Source: Chelativorans sp.
GTDB lineage: Bacteria > Pseudomonadota > Alphaproteobacteria > Rhizobiales > Rhizobiaceae
DNA length: 64,000 nt
Assembly (NCBI RefSeq): GCF_031180965.1
Contig: NZ_JAPSLH010000004.1
Location: forward strand, 159,874 to 223,873
Direction: 5' to 3'
Position numbers and translations under genes: made by a program
Notes under the pieces: model-generated
Databases searched by the model: none
What the model was told of the DNA's origin: nothing
The model's input: the letters and a program-made list of their open reading frames with translations, nothing else
Part shown: piece after piece, positions 16,614 through 26,394 of the stretch
Layout of the letters: every line of letters begins with the position of its first letter
How positions within the stretch are numbered: position 1 is the stretch's first letter

Positions 16614-17348
16614 TGCCGAGCAACGAGTTGACCTCGCGTGCGATGCGCCCGCGAGGCGCTTGTTTTTGTTTGCCGGCATGCTTTCCCACGGCGTTAGGAA
16701 AAGTGTCACACTGGCGCGAGTGCCAGGGTGGCCGCCATTCAGAATTCCCGTTTTGGGTCAGTAATTTACAGGAGTTTATCCACAGGTAGTTACCACCGCG
16801 CCCCGAGGCCAAGGGGCCCGCCGATGTCAAGCAGATTTTTTGAGTTTGTGCGCATTTTTTCCCGCCCGCCGGGCTGCTGGCAAAAGCATCTGGAATCAAA
16901 ACGGCTTAACGCATCCACCACTCGCTGCGGTGTTGTCGCAAAGCCTCATGGCGGCCTCATTGATGAAAAAACCGTTAGTCGCGCCCTTGCCCTGTCCGCA
17001 CGAATTTCGGTAATGTTCGCTTATCGCAAGGGCAAGCGTGAGCGCCCCAAAAAACCAGACAAAACGGGCTTCTGCGGCGCGGAGAAATTCGTGCACGGGT
17101 AACGTTTGTTCTCGCGAGACAGTGGGCCAAGATCATGTCTTGGAGAGGGGTTTGCGGTCGAGCCGAGGCTGGGCGCCGTCAGGTGGGATTCAGCCACGAT
17201 AGGGCAAAAACTCAGCCCAGTATTGAGCGTGCGGAGGTGCGTGAGAGAGCATCGGGTGCCAACACGAGTGTCGACGGGCGGGGCGACATCATGCGGCTGT
17301 TCAGCACTGCCCGTTTGAAAAAGACTTTATTTTAACAGGGACAAAAGA
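16614..17348 (+). other. 735-bp non-coding region upstream of dnaA
   Basis: No convincing gene on either strand: open frames here lack RBS and family features. It contains one consensus DnaA box (16776-16784), several A/T tracts (for example 16835-16841, 16854-16860 and 16966-16971) and two GANTC methylation sites (about 16892 and 17188). It may carry the dnaA promoter and could be part of a replication origin, but only one perfect DnaA box is seen, so oriC is not claimed. Confidence 0.6.
16776..16784 (+). promoter_or_regulatory. Consensus DnaA box
   Basis: TTATCCACA, a perfect match to the DnaA box, 565 bp before dnaA. A one-mismatch copy TTATCCCCA lies at 18911-18919 between dnaA and dnaN. 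Confidence 0.75.
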
Positions 17349-18881
17349 ATGCAAAGCGGCGTTGAGAGGGAAATTGGGGGAGGGTTTTCTTTTCGCAGCC
17401 CTGGAGATCACGGCGAACAGGCCGAGACCTCCGATCAGGCGGCGGCGGTCTTCGAGCGCGTCAGGGCGCAATTGAAAGCCCGGCTGGGCACCGAGGTATA
17501 TTCCAGCTGGTTCGGGAGGATGAAGCTTGCGGAAACATCCAAGGGTGTCGTCCGCATTTCCGTTCCCACCGCGTTCCTGAGGGCCTGGATCAACGGCCAC
17601 TATCTTGATCTGATCACCGAGATCTGGAAGGCGGAGGACCGCTCGGTCCTCAAAGTAGAGATCGTGGTGCGCACCGCCACCCGCGCCTTGCCCACCAAAG
17701 CCGAGATCAAGCCGGGGCCGGTCCGGAAAGCGGGGGCCCAGCCGCAGACCGCGCTCGCAACGGGGGTCATCAACGGGGCGCGGATCGCCACCCTTCCGAC
17801 CGCCAAACTCGAGCAGGCGCCGCGGCCGAGCATGTTCGGCTCGCCACTCGACAGCCGCTACACTTTTGAATCCTTCATTGAGGGGGCGTCGAACCGCGTT
17901 GCTTGCGCGGCAGCCCGCACGGTTGCGGAATCGGCAGCCAGCGCGGTGCGCTTCAACCCGCTCTTCCTGCATGCGTCGGTGGGGCTCGGCAAAACCCATC
18001 TCCTGCAGGCGATTGCCGCAGCCTCGCTCGCGCGGCGGCCGCAGTCGCGCGTCGTCTATCTCACGGCGGAGTATTTCATGTGGCGCTTCGCCACAGCCAT
18101 CCGCGACAACAATGCGCTGACGCTGAAGGAGCAGCTGCGCGACATCGATCTCCTCATCATCGACGACATGCAGTTCCTGCAGGGCAAGTCGATCCAGAAC
18201 GAGTTCTGCCACCTCCTGAACATGCTGCTCGACAGTGCCCGGCAGGTGGTGGTCGCCGCCGACAGGCCGGCCTCGGAGCTGGAGTCCCTGGAGCCGCGCG
18301 TGAAGTCGCGCCTCAATGGCGGCGTATCGCTCGAGATCATGTCACCGGATTATGAGCTGCGGCTCGCCATCCTCAAACAGCGGCTTGCAGCAACGCGCGC
18401 CGAAGACCCATCTCTCAACATTCCGCAGGAAGTGCTCGAGCATGTGGCGCAGGTGGTGACCGGCAGCGGCCGCGAGCTCGAAGGCGCGTTCAACCAACTC
18501 GTGTTCCGCCATTCCTTCGAACCGCAGATCACGCTCGACCGCATCGACGAGATCCTCGGCCCAGTCTGCCGCACGGGCGAACCCCGGCGCGTACGCATCG
18601 AGGACATCCAGCGCATCGTGGCGCGGCACTACAACGTCTCCAAGACGGAGCTGCTCTCAAACCGGCGCACCCGCTCGATCGTCAAACCACGGCAGGTGGC
18701 GATGTACCTCGCGAAGGTGCTGACCCCGCGCTCACTGCCCGAGATCGGGCGCCGCTTCGGCGGCCGCGACCATACGACGGTGCTGCATGCGGTGCGCAAG
18801 ATCGAAGGCATGTCGGGGGACGACAAGCAACTCGCCCAGGAACTCGAGCTCCTCAAAAGGCTGATCAGCGAGCAAGCATGA
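17349..18881 (+). CDS. dnaA: Chromosomal replication initiator protein DnaA
   Basis: 510 residues. Domain I (about 30-105) interacts with helicase and regulators, and a variable linker runs to about 165. The AAA+ domain has Walker A SVGLGKTH (210-217) and Walker B LLIIDDMQ (268-275). The C-terminal DNA-binding domain has the DnaA signature [15 protein letters not shown]. It opens the origin by binding DnaA boxes. The RBS AGGGAC precedes the ATG. GANTC sites and a DnaA box upstream allow CcrM- and self-regulation as known in alphaproteobacteria; this is inferred. Confidence 0.98.
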   Translation: MQSGVEREIGGGFSFRSPGDHGEQAETSDQAAAVFERVRAQLKARLGTEVYSSWFGRMKLAETSKGVVRISVPTAFLRAWINGHYLDLITEIWKAEDRSVLKVEIVVRTATRALPTKAEIKPGPVRKAGAQPQTALATGVINGARIATLPTAKLEQAPRPSMFGSPLDSRYTFESFIEGASNRVACAAARTVAESAASAVRFNPLFLHASVGLGKTHLLQAIAAASLARRPQSRVVYLTAEYFMWRFATAIRDNNALTLKEQLRDIDLLIIDDMQFLQGKSIQNEFCHLLNMLLDSARQVVVAADRPASELESLEPRVKSRLNGGVSLEIMSPDYELRLAILKQRLAATRAEDPSLNIPQEVLEHVAQVVTGSGRELEGAFNQLVFRHSFEPQITLDRIDEILGPVCRTGEPRRVRIEDIQRIVARHYNVSKTELLSNRRTRSIVKPRQVAMYLAKVLTPRSLPEIGRRFGGRDHTTVLHAVRKIEGMSGDDKQLAQELELLKRLISEQA

Positions 18882-19073
18882 GGCGCGCGGCAGGAGGGGC
18901 ACCTTAAGCGTTATCCCCAGGATGCCCGCGGAAATCGGCCTCGGCCGTTTCGCGGGCTTGCGTTCCGCCTGAATTTACTGTCAGTTTGCGCAAATCCAGC
19001 GTGTAGAGCGGCGTTGCGAGCGGGGTATCGCCCGCAATGCATCCACTCTTCATCCAGGCGAGATTCACAGGTT

Positions 19074-20192
19074 ATGCGCGTAGTTCTTGAACGTTCCAAT
19101 CTCCTGAAATCCCTCGGCCATGTTCATCGGGTGGTGGAACGGCGCAATACGATACCAATTCTCTCCAATGTGCTTCTTTCGGTAGACGGCACCAGTCTGG
19201 AGATGAAGGCCACGGACCTCGACCTGGAGGTGACCGAGGCCGCGCCAGCCTCCATCGAACAGGCCGGCGCGACGACCGTGCCGGCGCATCTTCTCTACGA
19301 CATCGTGCGCAAGCTGCCGGATGGCGCGGAAGTGATGCTGAAGGCGGACGAGAGCGGCCAGACCATGTCGGTCGTTTCCGGCCGCTCCACCTTCCGGCTG
19401 CAATGCCTGCCCAAGGCCGACTTCCCCTCGCTCACGGCCGGCCAGTTCTCGCATATCTTCCGCATGGAGTCGGCCTCCCTGCGTGCGCTGATCGAAAAGA
19501 CCCAGTTCGCCATCTCCACGGAAGAGACGCGCTATTATCTCAATGGCATTTTCCTTCACACGCTTGAGACGGGCGGCACCTTAAAGCTGCGCGCGGTGGC
19601 CACGGACGGCCACCGCCTAGCCCGCGCCGAGATCGATGCTCCGGCGGGCTCGGAGGGCATGCCTGGCATCATCATCCCGCGCAAGACTGTGGGCGAGTTG
19701 CAGAAGCTGGTGGACGATCCCGACGTAGCCGTCACCGTGGAACTGTCGGACACGAAGATCCGCTTCACCATCGGCAGCGTCGTCCTCACCTCGAAGCTGA
19801 TCGACGGCACGTTTCCGGACTACCAGCGGGTCATCCCGACCGGCAATGACAAGGAGCTCGTCATTGACCGGCAAAGCTTCTCGGCGGCGGTCGACCGCGT
19901 TTCCACCGTCTCGTCCGAGCGCGGACGGGCGGTCAAGCTCTCCATCGCCGACGGGCAGGTCACCTTCACGGTCAACAACCCGGATTCGGGAAGCGCGACG
20001 GAAGAAATCCCGGCGGGCTATGATGCCGACCCGATCGAGATCGGCTTCAACGCCCGCTACCTGCTCGACGTCGCCGCGCAGCTTTCAGGCAGCGAGGCGA
20101 AATTCCTGCTGGCCGATGCCGGCTCGCCGACGCTCATCCAGGACGCGTCCGACGACCGCACCCTCTACGTCCTGATGCCGATGCGGGTGTGA
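19074..20192 (+). CDS. dnaN: DNA polymerase III subunit beta (sliding clamp)
   Basis: 372 residues forming three similar domains, with MRVVLERSNLLKSLGHVHRV at the start and the typical C terminus ending LYVLMPMRV (clamp-partner pocket). It encircles DNA and tethers polymerase III. The ATG at 19074 gives the usual start; an upstream in-frame ATG at 19014 would add 20 unconserved residues. 192 bp separate it from dnaA, with a near-consensus DnaA box in the gap. Its stop overlaps a possible GTG start of recF. Confidence 0.98.
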   Translation: MRVVLERSNLLKSLGHVHRVVERRNTIPILSNVLLSVDGTSLEMKATDLDLEVTEAAPASIEQAGATTVPAHLLYDIVRKLPDGAEVMLKADESGQTMSVVSGRSTFRLQCLPKADFPSLTAGQFSHIFRMESASLRALIEKTQFAISTEETRYYLNGIFLHTLETGGTLKLRAVATDGHRLARAEIDAPAGSEGMPGIIIPRKTVGELQKLVDDPDVAVTVELSDTKIRFTIGSVVLTSKLIDGTFPDYQRVIPTGNDKELVIDRQSFSAAVDRVSTVSSERGRAVKLSIADGQVTFTVNNPDSGSATEEIPAGYDADPIEIGFNARYLLDVAAQLSGSEAKFLLADAGSPTLIQDASDDRTLYVLMPMRV

Positions 20193-20212
20193 CGACCACG
20201 CCAAAGGAGGCT

Positions 20213-21361
20213 ATGGGCGGACGGCCGGCGCAGGTTCATCTCGCCAAGCTCAGCCTCGCCAATTTCCGCAATTATGCTTCGCTTTCGCTCGGTCTTCAGC
20301 CGGGCGCCGTTGTGCTGTCCGGAGAGAACGGCGCTGGCAAGACCAATCTGCTCGAGGCGGTGTCCTTTCTTTCGCCCGGGCGCGGCCTGCGACGTGCGAC
20401 GCTGGAAGAGGTGGCGCGGATCGGCTCCAGCGACGGCTTTGCCGTGCATGCGGAGATCGAGGGGCCCTACGGCTCCTGCCGTATCGGGACAGGTACGGCA
20501 GGCGCCGCGCCGGACGGAAGCGAAGCCGCCCGCCGGGTGCGCATCAATGGCGACACGCCGCGCAGCGCGGAAGCCATGCTCGACTGGCTGCGGGTCATCT
20601 GGCTAACACCCACGATGGACCAGCTCTTCACCGGCCCTTCGGCCGACCGCCGCCGCTTCCTGGACCGCCTCGTGCTCGCCATCGATCCTGCACATGGGCG
20701 CCGCGCCGCGGATTATGAGAAGGCGATGCGCTCGCGCAACAGGCTCTTTGCCGACGAGGTGCGCGACGATGCCTGGTTTGACGCCATCGAAACGCAGATG
20801 GCCGAGACGGGCGTCGCGATCGCGGCGGCGCGCGGGGAAATGCTGCGGCTGCTTTCCGCGATGATCGAGCGCCTGCCGGCCGAAGGACCGTTTCCCAAGG
20901 CGCTTCTGGCGCTGGAAGGCAGCGTGGACCAGGCGGTCGCACGGATGCCGGCCGTCGATGCGGAGGAAGAGTTCCGCAGCCGTTTGCGCGCCGAGCGACC
21001 GCGCGACCGGGCGGCGGGCCGCGCGCTGGAAGGACCGCATCGGAGTGAGCTTCTGGTGCGGCACGCTCCCAAGAATATGCCGGCCGAACACTGCTCAACG
21101 GGCGAGCAGAAGGCCCTGCTCGTCGGCTTGGTGCTCGCCCATGCGCGGCTCACGGCCGAACTTTCGGGAATGGCACCCATCCTGCTGCTCGACGAGATCT
21201 CCGCCCATTTCGACGCCGGCAGGCGGGCTGCGCTGTTTGACATACTGGAAGAGCTAAACTGCCAGGCTTTCATGACCGGCACGGAACGCGCGCTCTTTTC
21301 GAGCCTCGAAGGCCGGGCGCAGTTCCTGACCGTCTCGGGCGGCACCGTCCGCTCGGCCTAG
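20213..21361 (+). CDS. recF: DNA replication and repair protein RecF
   Basis: 382 residues, an SMC-like ATPase acting with RecO and RecR at gaps. Walker A is GENGAGKT (37-44), the ABC-type signature is STGEQKALLVG, and Walker B is LLLDEISAHFD. LANFRNYASL is the RecF N-terminal signature. The ATG at 20213 has AAAGGAGG only two bases upstream, which is close; a GTG at 20189 overlapping the dnaN stop (GTGA) is an alternative and would couple translation. Confidence 0.96.
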   Translation: MGGRPAQVHLAKLSLANFRNYASLSLGLQPGAVVLSGENGAGKTNLLEAVSFLSPGRGLRRATLEEVARIGSSDGFAVHAEIEGPYGSCRIGTGTAGAAPDGSEAARRVRINGDTPRSAEAMLDWLRVIWLTPTMDQLFTGPSADRRRFLDRLVLAIDPAHGRRAADYEKAMRSRNRLFADEVRDDAWFDAIETQMAETGVAIAAARGEMLRLLSAMIERLPAEGPFPKALLALEGSVDQAVARMPAVDAEEEFRSRLRAERPRDRAAGRALEGPHRSELLVRHAPKNMPAEHCSTGEQKALLVGLVLAHARLTAELSGMAPILLLDEISAHFDAGRRAALFDILEELNCQAFMTGTERALFSSLEGRAQFLTVSGGTVRSA

Positions 21362-21440
21362 GCGGGAGCCCCGCAAAGCTAGACATCAGGACCGTCATGC
21401 GCACCTGACAAGCAGGTTCGGGCGACGTATGGTCCGCCGC

Positions 21441-22202
21441 ATGAGCGAGATCCTTTGGTCCGAAGAAGAGCTGGAGCGCTACGCGCGGCATATCGTCCTG
21501 CCGGAGATCGGCGGCGCCGGCCAGCAGAAACTGAAGCGGGCGCGCGTGCTGGTGCTGGGCGCAGGCGGCCTCGGCGCGCCGGTGCTGCACTATCTCGCCG
21601 CGGCCGGCGTGGGAACGCTGGGCATCATCGATGATGACCGCGTAGCGCTCTCCAACCTGCAGCGGCAGATCATCCACGGGACGGAATCAGTAGGAACCGC
21701 AAAGGCCGAGAGTGCCAAGGCGGCAATCGCCCGCCTCAATCCGCATGTCTTGGTGGAGCCGCACATTCTGCGTCTGAACGCGCAAAATGCCGGGCCGCTG
21801 GTAGCCCGCTACGATGTGGTCGTGGACGGCTCCGACAATTTCGAGACGCGCTATGCGCTCGCCGATGCCTGCGCGGAATGTAAGGTGCCGCTCGTCACGG
21901 CGGCGGTCGGCCGCTTCGACGGCTCGATCACGGTCCTCAAACCTTACGGGACAGGAGCGGACGGTAACCCGTTGCCCTCCTATCGCGACCTCTTCCCGGA
22001 GCCGCCCCCGCCTGGCCTGGTGCCTTCCTGCGCCGAAGCGGGGATCGTCGGAGCGCTTACCGGTGTGATGGGCACGCTGCAGGCGATGGAGGTGATAAAG
22101 CTTGTCACCGGCATCGGCGAGCCGCTCGTCGGGCGCCTGCTGCTCTACGAGGCGCTGGCAGCGCGGTTTGAAACTGTGCGATATGGAAGAGGAAAGCGCT
22201 GA
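21441..22202 (+). CDS. HesA/MoeB/ThiF-family adenylyltransferase
   Basis: 253 residues of the E1-like fold: GAGGLGAPVLHYLAAAGVG (ATP/Rossmann), the DxDxVxxSNLxRQ motif (IDDDRVALSNLQRQ), DGSDNFETRY and the catalytic-Cys region LVPSCAEAGIVG. Such enzymes adenylate a C-terminal Gly-Gly protein (MoaD or ThiS), supplying sulfur for molybdopterin or thiamine. Absence of a rhodanese domain fits MoeB or ThiF; which one cannot be told. Position after recF matches Brucella and Mesorhizobium. An ATG at 21429 is an alternative start. Confidence 0.92.
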   Translation: MSEILWSEEELERYARHIVLPEIGGAGQQKLKRARVLVLGAGGLGAPVLHYLAAAGVGTLGIIDDDRVALSNLQRQIIHGTESVGTAKAESAKAAIARLNPHVLVEPHILRLNAQNAGPLVARYDVVVDGSDNFETRYALADACAECKVPLVTAAVGRFDGSITVLKPYGTGADGNPLPSYRDLFPEPPPPGLVPSCAEAGIVGALTGVMGTLQAMEVIKLVTGIGEPLVGRLLLYEALAARFETVRYGRGKR

Positions 22203-22207
22203 ACGCC

Positions 22208-22873
22208 CTACCCGGCTGCTGCCTTCCTCAATTCCGCGATGTTCCGGCGATAGGCAGCCTCGCCTCCTCCTTTGAAGATCGACGAGCCAGCGACGAGCAC
22301 GTCGGCGCCCGCGGCCACCACGACGCCCGCGTTCTCCGCCGAAATGCCGCCGTCCACCTCGATCCTGACGGGACGGCCCTCGATCATATTCCGCACGCGC
22401 CGAATCTTTTCCACCGTGGCGGGGATGAAGGCCTGGCCGCCGAAGCCAGGATTGACCGTCATGATCAGGATGAGGTCGATGTCGTCGAGCACATATTCGA
22501 TCATGCTCTCAGGGGTGGACGGGTTGAGGGACACGCCCGCCTTCTTGCCGAGCCTCCTGATTGTCTGGAGCGAGCGGTGGAGGTGCGGGCCGGCTTCCGC
22601 GTGGACGGTGATGTTGTCGCAGCCCGCTTCGGCGAAGGCGGCGAGGTAAGGATCGGCCGGCGCGATCATCAGGTGACAGTCGAAGGGTTTGCTCGTGCGG
22701 CCACGGACCGCCTTCACCACCGGCGGGCCAAAGGTGATATTCGGCACGAAATGCCCATCCATAACGTCGAGATGGATCCAGTCCGCGCCGGCGGCCGCCA
22801 CGGCTTCCACCTCCTCGCCCAATCGCGAGAAGTCGGACGCCAGGATGGAGGGGGCGATCAGCGTTGAAGGCAT
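22208..22873 (-). CDS. rpe: Ribulose-phosphate 3-epimerase
   Basis: Interconverts ribulose 5-phosphate and xylulose 5-phosphate (pentose phosphate pathway). 221 residues; the TIM barrel carries [10 protein letters not shown], the metal-site [27 protein letters not shown] with the phosphate-gripping loop, and IEVDGGIS. All catalytic His and Asp are present. It converges tail-to-tail with the MoeB/ThiF gene (5-bp gap) and is 62 bp downstream of hutC. Confidence 0.97.
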   Translation of the reverse strand: MPSTLIAPSILASDFSRLGEEVEAVAAAGADWIHLDVMDGHFVPNITFGPPVVKAVRGRTSKPFDCHLMIAPADPYLAAFAEAGCDNITVHAEAGPHLHRSLQTIRRLGKKAGVSLNPSTPESMIEYVLDDIDLILIMTVNPGFGGQAFIPATVEKIRRVRNMIEGRPVRIEVDGGISAENAGVVVAAGADVLVAGSSIFKGGGEAAYRRNIAELRKAAAG

Positions 22874-22935
22874 CGAATTTTTCCCGGCGGCAGCGTCGTC
22901 TCTGCCGTATCGCCTTCAATCGCCGATGTCGAGAC

Positions 22936-23631
22936 TCAGAGCCGCGTCACCATCCGGTGCGCGGGGGGATGTACCATGCGCACCAGCGTGATCGGTTTGT
23001 CGCGCAACCATGTGATGCGCTCGGCCACGAAAACCGGCGAGCCTTCCCGCAGTTGCAGCAGATCCGCTTCTTCCGCGCTCGCGGCGGCGGCGAGGAACGT
23101 GAACTCAGCCTCGGTGAAGGGCGCGTTCTCGACCAGCCACTCGTTCGGACTGACTGTGGTAAAATCCACATCCCGCACGGACGGTACCGCGTCGAGATTG
23201 ATCCATCGGTCCTCGTATTGATAAGGCGCACTGTCCGCCAGGTGCAGACAGCGGACATGCAGCAGAGGCGTGTCGTCCAAGAGGCCGAGCCTCGTGCGCA
23301 CGAGTTCGGGCGGTGACACCTCTTCGCAGGAGCGCAGACGATACTGATAGGCTGCGCCGCGCGCTTCGATCTCCTGGCGCACGAGCGGGATAACGAAACG
23401 TGCCTCGCGCATTGGATAGAGCGCCACGCGCGTTCCGGCGCGGCGCCGCCGCTCGACGAGCCCCGCACGCGCCAGCTCCTGCAACGCCCGGTTGACGGTG
23501 GCCCGCGCGGCGCCGAACTCGCGCGCCAGAACCTCCTCGCCCGGGATCAACGCGCCGGGCAGCCACAGCCGCTCGGCGATGCGGCGCGCCATCTCGTCGC
23601 GAATAACTTTGAAGGAGTTGCGCTCACTCAT
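22936..23631 (-). CDS. hutC: Histidine utilisation repressor, GntR family (HutC)
   Basis: 231 residues: N-terminal winged HTH (IPGEEVLAREFGAARATVNRALQELARAGLVERRR) and a C-terminal UTRA ligand domain with the family motif EDRWINLDAVP. HutC repressors release DNA on binding urocanate, the first intermediate of histidine breakdown. Its start overlaps the hutF stop as ATGA, so both are on one mRNA, divergent from hutIHGU. The candidate operator lies at 25023-25032. Confidence 0.95.
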   Translation of the reverse strand: MSERNSFKVIRDEMARRIAERLWLPGALIPGEEVLAREFGAARATVNRALQELARAGLVERRRRAGTRVALYPMREARFVIPLVRQEIEARGAAYQYRLRSCEEVSPPELVRTRLGLLDDTPLLHVRCLHLADSAPYQYEDRWINLDAVPSVRDVDFTTVSPNEWLVENAPFTEAEFTFLAAAASAEEADLLQLREGSPVFVAERITWLRDKPITLVRMVHPPAHRMVTRL

Positions 23632-24992
23632 AGGGCGCCGGCGAGCCGAGCCACCACGGCGCGATAGCGCGCGGCGATCGCCTCGCGGGCCACATGCCGG
23701 CCTTCCCGCACCATGTGCCTGCCGGCCGACCAGAGATCCGTCACCGCGTCATTGCCGCCGGCAAAGATCCAGCCGTCGAGGATTGCGTCCCCCTCACCCG
23801 CGCCTGCGAAAGCGGCCGGATCGATGGCCACCAGATCCGCCCACCGGCCGGCTTGCAGCGCGCCGTTTTCACGGCCGAGCGCTTGCGCCCCGCCAGCGAG
23901 CGCCGCCTCGTAGAGCGCCCGCCCGCACGAGCCGCCCTCCTCCGCCATCAATGCGCGGGCGCGGTGATGCAGGCGCTGGGAATATTCGAGCTGGCGCAGT
24001 TCTTCGGCCACCGAGATGCGGATGTTCGAATCGCTGCCGATGCCTATCGTCCCGCCTGCCTGACGGAACGCGGGGCCATTGAAAAACCCGTCGCCGAGAT
24101 TGGCTTCCGTCACGGGGCACAACCCCGCCACCGCGCCGGAATGGGCAAGACGCTCCGTTTCCAGCGCGTTCATATGAGTGGCATGGATGAGACACCATCG
24201 CCGATCGACGGTCACCTCGCCGAGCAGGTATTCGACTGGCCGCGACCCATAGGCGGCCAGCACCTCCTGCACCTCCGGCTCCTGCTCGGCTATGTGCATG
24301 TGGAAGGGCCCGGACTGCTTTATAGCCAGGGCCGCGTGAATATCGTCCATCCCTGCCGCCCGGATCGAGTGGGCGGCGGTGCCAAGGACAGCATCCGCCG
24401 GCAGGCCTGCCATATGCGCTTCCGCGCGTGCCACAAGCCGCTCGAAGCCGCTTACCTCATTGCCGAATCTTAACTGCCCTCCCCTGAGCGCGCGCCGGTC
24501 CGCCCCGCCATAGCGGTAGAGGACGGGCAGGAGCGTCAGCCCAATGCCGGTCTTTCCCGCCGCGGCCGTGATGCGGGAGGAAAGCTCAGCCTGATCGTCA
24601 TAGGGGGTGCCGCCTGGCTGATGGTGGAGGTAGTGAAATTCCGCCACCGCCGAGAAGCCTGCTTCCTGCATCTCCATGAAGGCGAAGGCGGCTATCGTCT
24701 CGACGTCCTCCGGGGAAAGGAGGTCAAGGAAGCGGTACATCACCTCCCGCCAGGTCCAGAAGCTGTCACGCCCCGCCTGGCTGCGTCGCTCGGCGAGCCC
24801 TGCCATGGCGCGCTGGAATGTATGACTATGGAGATTGGCAAGTGCGGGCAGCAGCACCGGCACCTGAATTGCACCCGAGGGTCTGGCGCTGGGCGCAACG
24901 GAAGCGATGCGCCCACTCTCGTCGATCGTCACGACGACATCGTTCTGCCAGCCTTCGGGCGTGAAAGCCGCTCGGGCGAAAATCTGTTGCAT
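23628..24992 (-). CDS. hutF: Formimidoylglutamate deiminase
   Basis: 454 residues of the amidohydrolase superfamily: N-formimino-L-glutamate + H2O to N-formyl-L-glutamate + NH3. The metal-binding HSHTFQ-type segment reads [11 protein letters not shown], with later ligands in [11 protein letters not shown] and the Asp in [11 protein letters not shown]. Its presence together with HutG defines the five-step histidine pathway that ends in formate and glutamate, not formamide. Divergent from hutI across 72 bp. Confidence 0.96.
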   Translation of the reverse strand: MQQIFARAAFTPEGWQNDVVVTIDESGRIASVAPSARPSGAIQVPVLLPALANLHSHTFQRAMAGLAERRSQAGRDSFWTWREVMYRFLDLLSPEDVETIAAFAFMEMQEAGFSAVAEFHYLHHQPGGTPYDDQAELSSRITAAAGKTGIGLTLLPVLYRYGGADRRALRGGQLRFGNEVSGFERLVARAEAHMAGLPADAVLGTAAHSIRAAGMDDIHAALAIKQSGPFHMHIAEQEPEVQEVLAAYGSRPVEYLLGEVTVDRRWCLIHATHMNALETERLAHSGAVAGLCPVTEANLGDGFFNGPAFRQAGGTIGIGSDSNIRISVAEELRQLEYSQRLHHRARALMAEEGGSCGRALYEAALAGGAQALGRENGALQAGRWADLVAIDPAAFAGAGEGDAILDGWIFAGGNDAVTDLWSAGRHMVREGRHVAREAIAARYRAVVARLAGAL

Positions 24993-25022
24993 GCAGGGTC
25001 CGTCCTGAACTACAAGCGTATT

Positions 25023-25032
25023 TGTATAGACA
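25023..25032 (+). promoter_or_regulatory. Candidate HutC operator between hutF and hutI
   Basis: TGTATAGACA contains GTATAGAC (25024-25031), which fits the GTMTAKAC consensus I recall for HutC-subfamily regulators. It is near-palindromic and sits in the 72-bp divergent region, so one site could control both operons. Confidence 0.6.
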
Positions 25033-25064
25033 TATTACCCTCCAGTCTAGACGAGTCCCAGGCG

Positions 25065-26273
25065 ATGAAACGCGTCGTCATTACGGAAGCAAGGCTTGCC
25101 ACTATGACAAGGGGCGGCGGCTCCTATGGCCTGCTCGATGACGGAGCCATCGCCATCGAGGGCGGTCGCATCGCCTGGGCCGGCACCCGAGCCGACCTGC
25201 CTGGCGAATGGAGCGGCGTCGAGAGGATAAATCTTGGTGGACGGCTTGCCACCCCGGCCTTGATCGACTGCCACACGCATCTGGTTCACGGCGGCGACCG
25301 CGCGCGCGAGTTCGAGCTGCGTCTGCAGGGGGCGAGTTATGAAGAGATCGCGCGCGCCGGCGGCGGAATTCTCTCCACGGTGACCGCGACCCGGCATATG
25401 GACGAGGAGCAACTCGTGGTTTCCGCCTTGCCGCGCCTCGATGCGCTCATTGCGGAGGGGGTCGCGACGGTCGAGATCAAGTCCGGTTACGGGCTGACGA
25501 TCGAGGACGAGCTGAAGATGCTGCGTGCTGCGCGCCGGCTGGGGACGCTACGCAATGTGCGGGTGAAGACGAGCTACCTTGCCGCTCACGCCGTGCCCCC
25601 GGAATACAAGGACCGGGCCGATGCCTATATCGACGAGGTCGTGCTTCCCGGCATGGAGGCAGCTTATGAAGCGGACCTCGCCGACGCCGTTGACGGCTTT
25701 TGCGAGAGCATCGCTTTCTCGCCCGGGCAGATGGAGCGCGTTTTCGCCAAGGCACAGGCACTCGGCCTGCCGGTAAAGCTTCACGCGGAGCAGCTTTCCA
25801 ATCTCGGCGGAGCAAAGCTTGCCGCCAGCTTCAGTGCGCTTTCCGCCGATCACTTGGAATATCTCGACCAGGAAGGCGTCGCGGCCATGAAGACCGCCGG
25901 CACTGTCGCCGTGCTCCTGCCCGGCGCCTTCTATACACTGCGGGAGACGCAGGCGCCGCCGGTGGCCGAACTGCGCGGCGCGGGCGTTCCCATCGCAATT
26001 GCGACCGACTGCAATCCGGGCTCCTCGCCGCTTTCCTCCCTGCTTCTCGCCATGAACATGGCCTGCACCCTCTTTCGCTTGACGCCGGAAGAGGCGCTTG
26101 CCGGCGTCACGCGCGAAGCTGCCCGCGCCCTCGGCCTTGCCGATGAGATCGGCACCATCGCGCCGGGCAAGCGCGCCGAGCTCGCCGTCTGGGATGTCGA
26201 GCACCCCGCCGAGCTTTCCTATCGCATCGGCTTCAATCCGCTTTACCGCCTCTTCCTGGGAGATGTCGCATGA
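25065..26273 (+). CDS. hutI: Imidazolonepropionase
   Basis: Hydrolyses 4-imidazolone-5-propionate to N-formimino-L-glutamate, the third step of histidine degradation. The 402 residues have the amidohydrolase metal motif [15 protein letters not shown], further ligands in [10 protein letters not shown] and [10 protein letters not shown], and the family signature [27 protein letters not shown] at 25065 is chosen because it gives the compact family N terminus; the frame is open far upstream without similarity. First gene of hutI-hutH-hutG-hutU. Confidence 0.97.
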   Translation: MKRVVITEARLATMTRGGGSYGLLDDGAIAIEGGRIAWAGTRADLPGEWSGVERINLGGRLATPALIDCHTHLVHGGDRAREFELRLQGASYEEIARAGGGILSTVTATRHMDEEQLVVSALPRLDALIAEGVATVEIKSGYGLTIEDELKMLRAARRLGTLRNVRVKTSYLAAHAVPPEYKDRADAYIDEVVLPGMEAAYEADLADAVDGFCESIAFSPGQMERVFAKAQALGLPVKLHAEQLSNLGGAKLAASFSALSADHLEYLDQEGVAAMKTAGTVAVLLPGAFYTLRETQAPPVAELRGAGVPIAIATDCNPGSSPLSSLLLAMNMACTLFRLTPEEALAGVTREAARALGLADEIGTIAPGKRAELAVWDVEHPAELSYRIGFNPLYRLFLGDVA

Positions 26274-26304
26274 CCCATTCGTCGGCCCTGGCCGCAGGAA
26301 TGCC

Positions 26305-26331
26305 CCATCCTCCCCCGCATTGGGAGGGTAG
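26305..26331. repeat. Short CT/GA palindrome in the hutI-hutH gap
   Basis: CCTCCC-N7-GGGAGG hairpin in the 121-bp intercistronic space. Its reverse complement resembles a second element at 63842-63867 (shared CTACCCT and GGGA core). It looks like a short interspersed palindrome; it might also tune mRNA stability between hutI and hutH. Confidence 0.4.
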
Positions 26332-26394
26332 CCGCGTCAGTATCCGCAGGATGCGGGCGAGCCGGGTCGAGGCCGGAGCTGGGCAGGAGCGGCC

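Noticed and set aside
16728..17102. Open frame in the region upstream of dnaA
   Set aside because: No RBS, mixed low-complexity peptide, and the region holds a DnaA box and A/T tracts; treated as non-coding.
16614..17348. Firm call of oriC
   Set aside because: Only one consensus DnaA box is visible; in several Hyphomicrobiales the origin lies away from dnaA. Left as a candidate.
24621..25064. 148-codon upstream extension of hutI
   Set aside because: It runs antisense through hutF and across the divergent promoter with the HutC site; the family N terminus begins at 25065.
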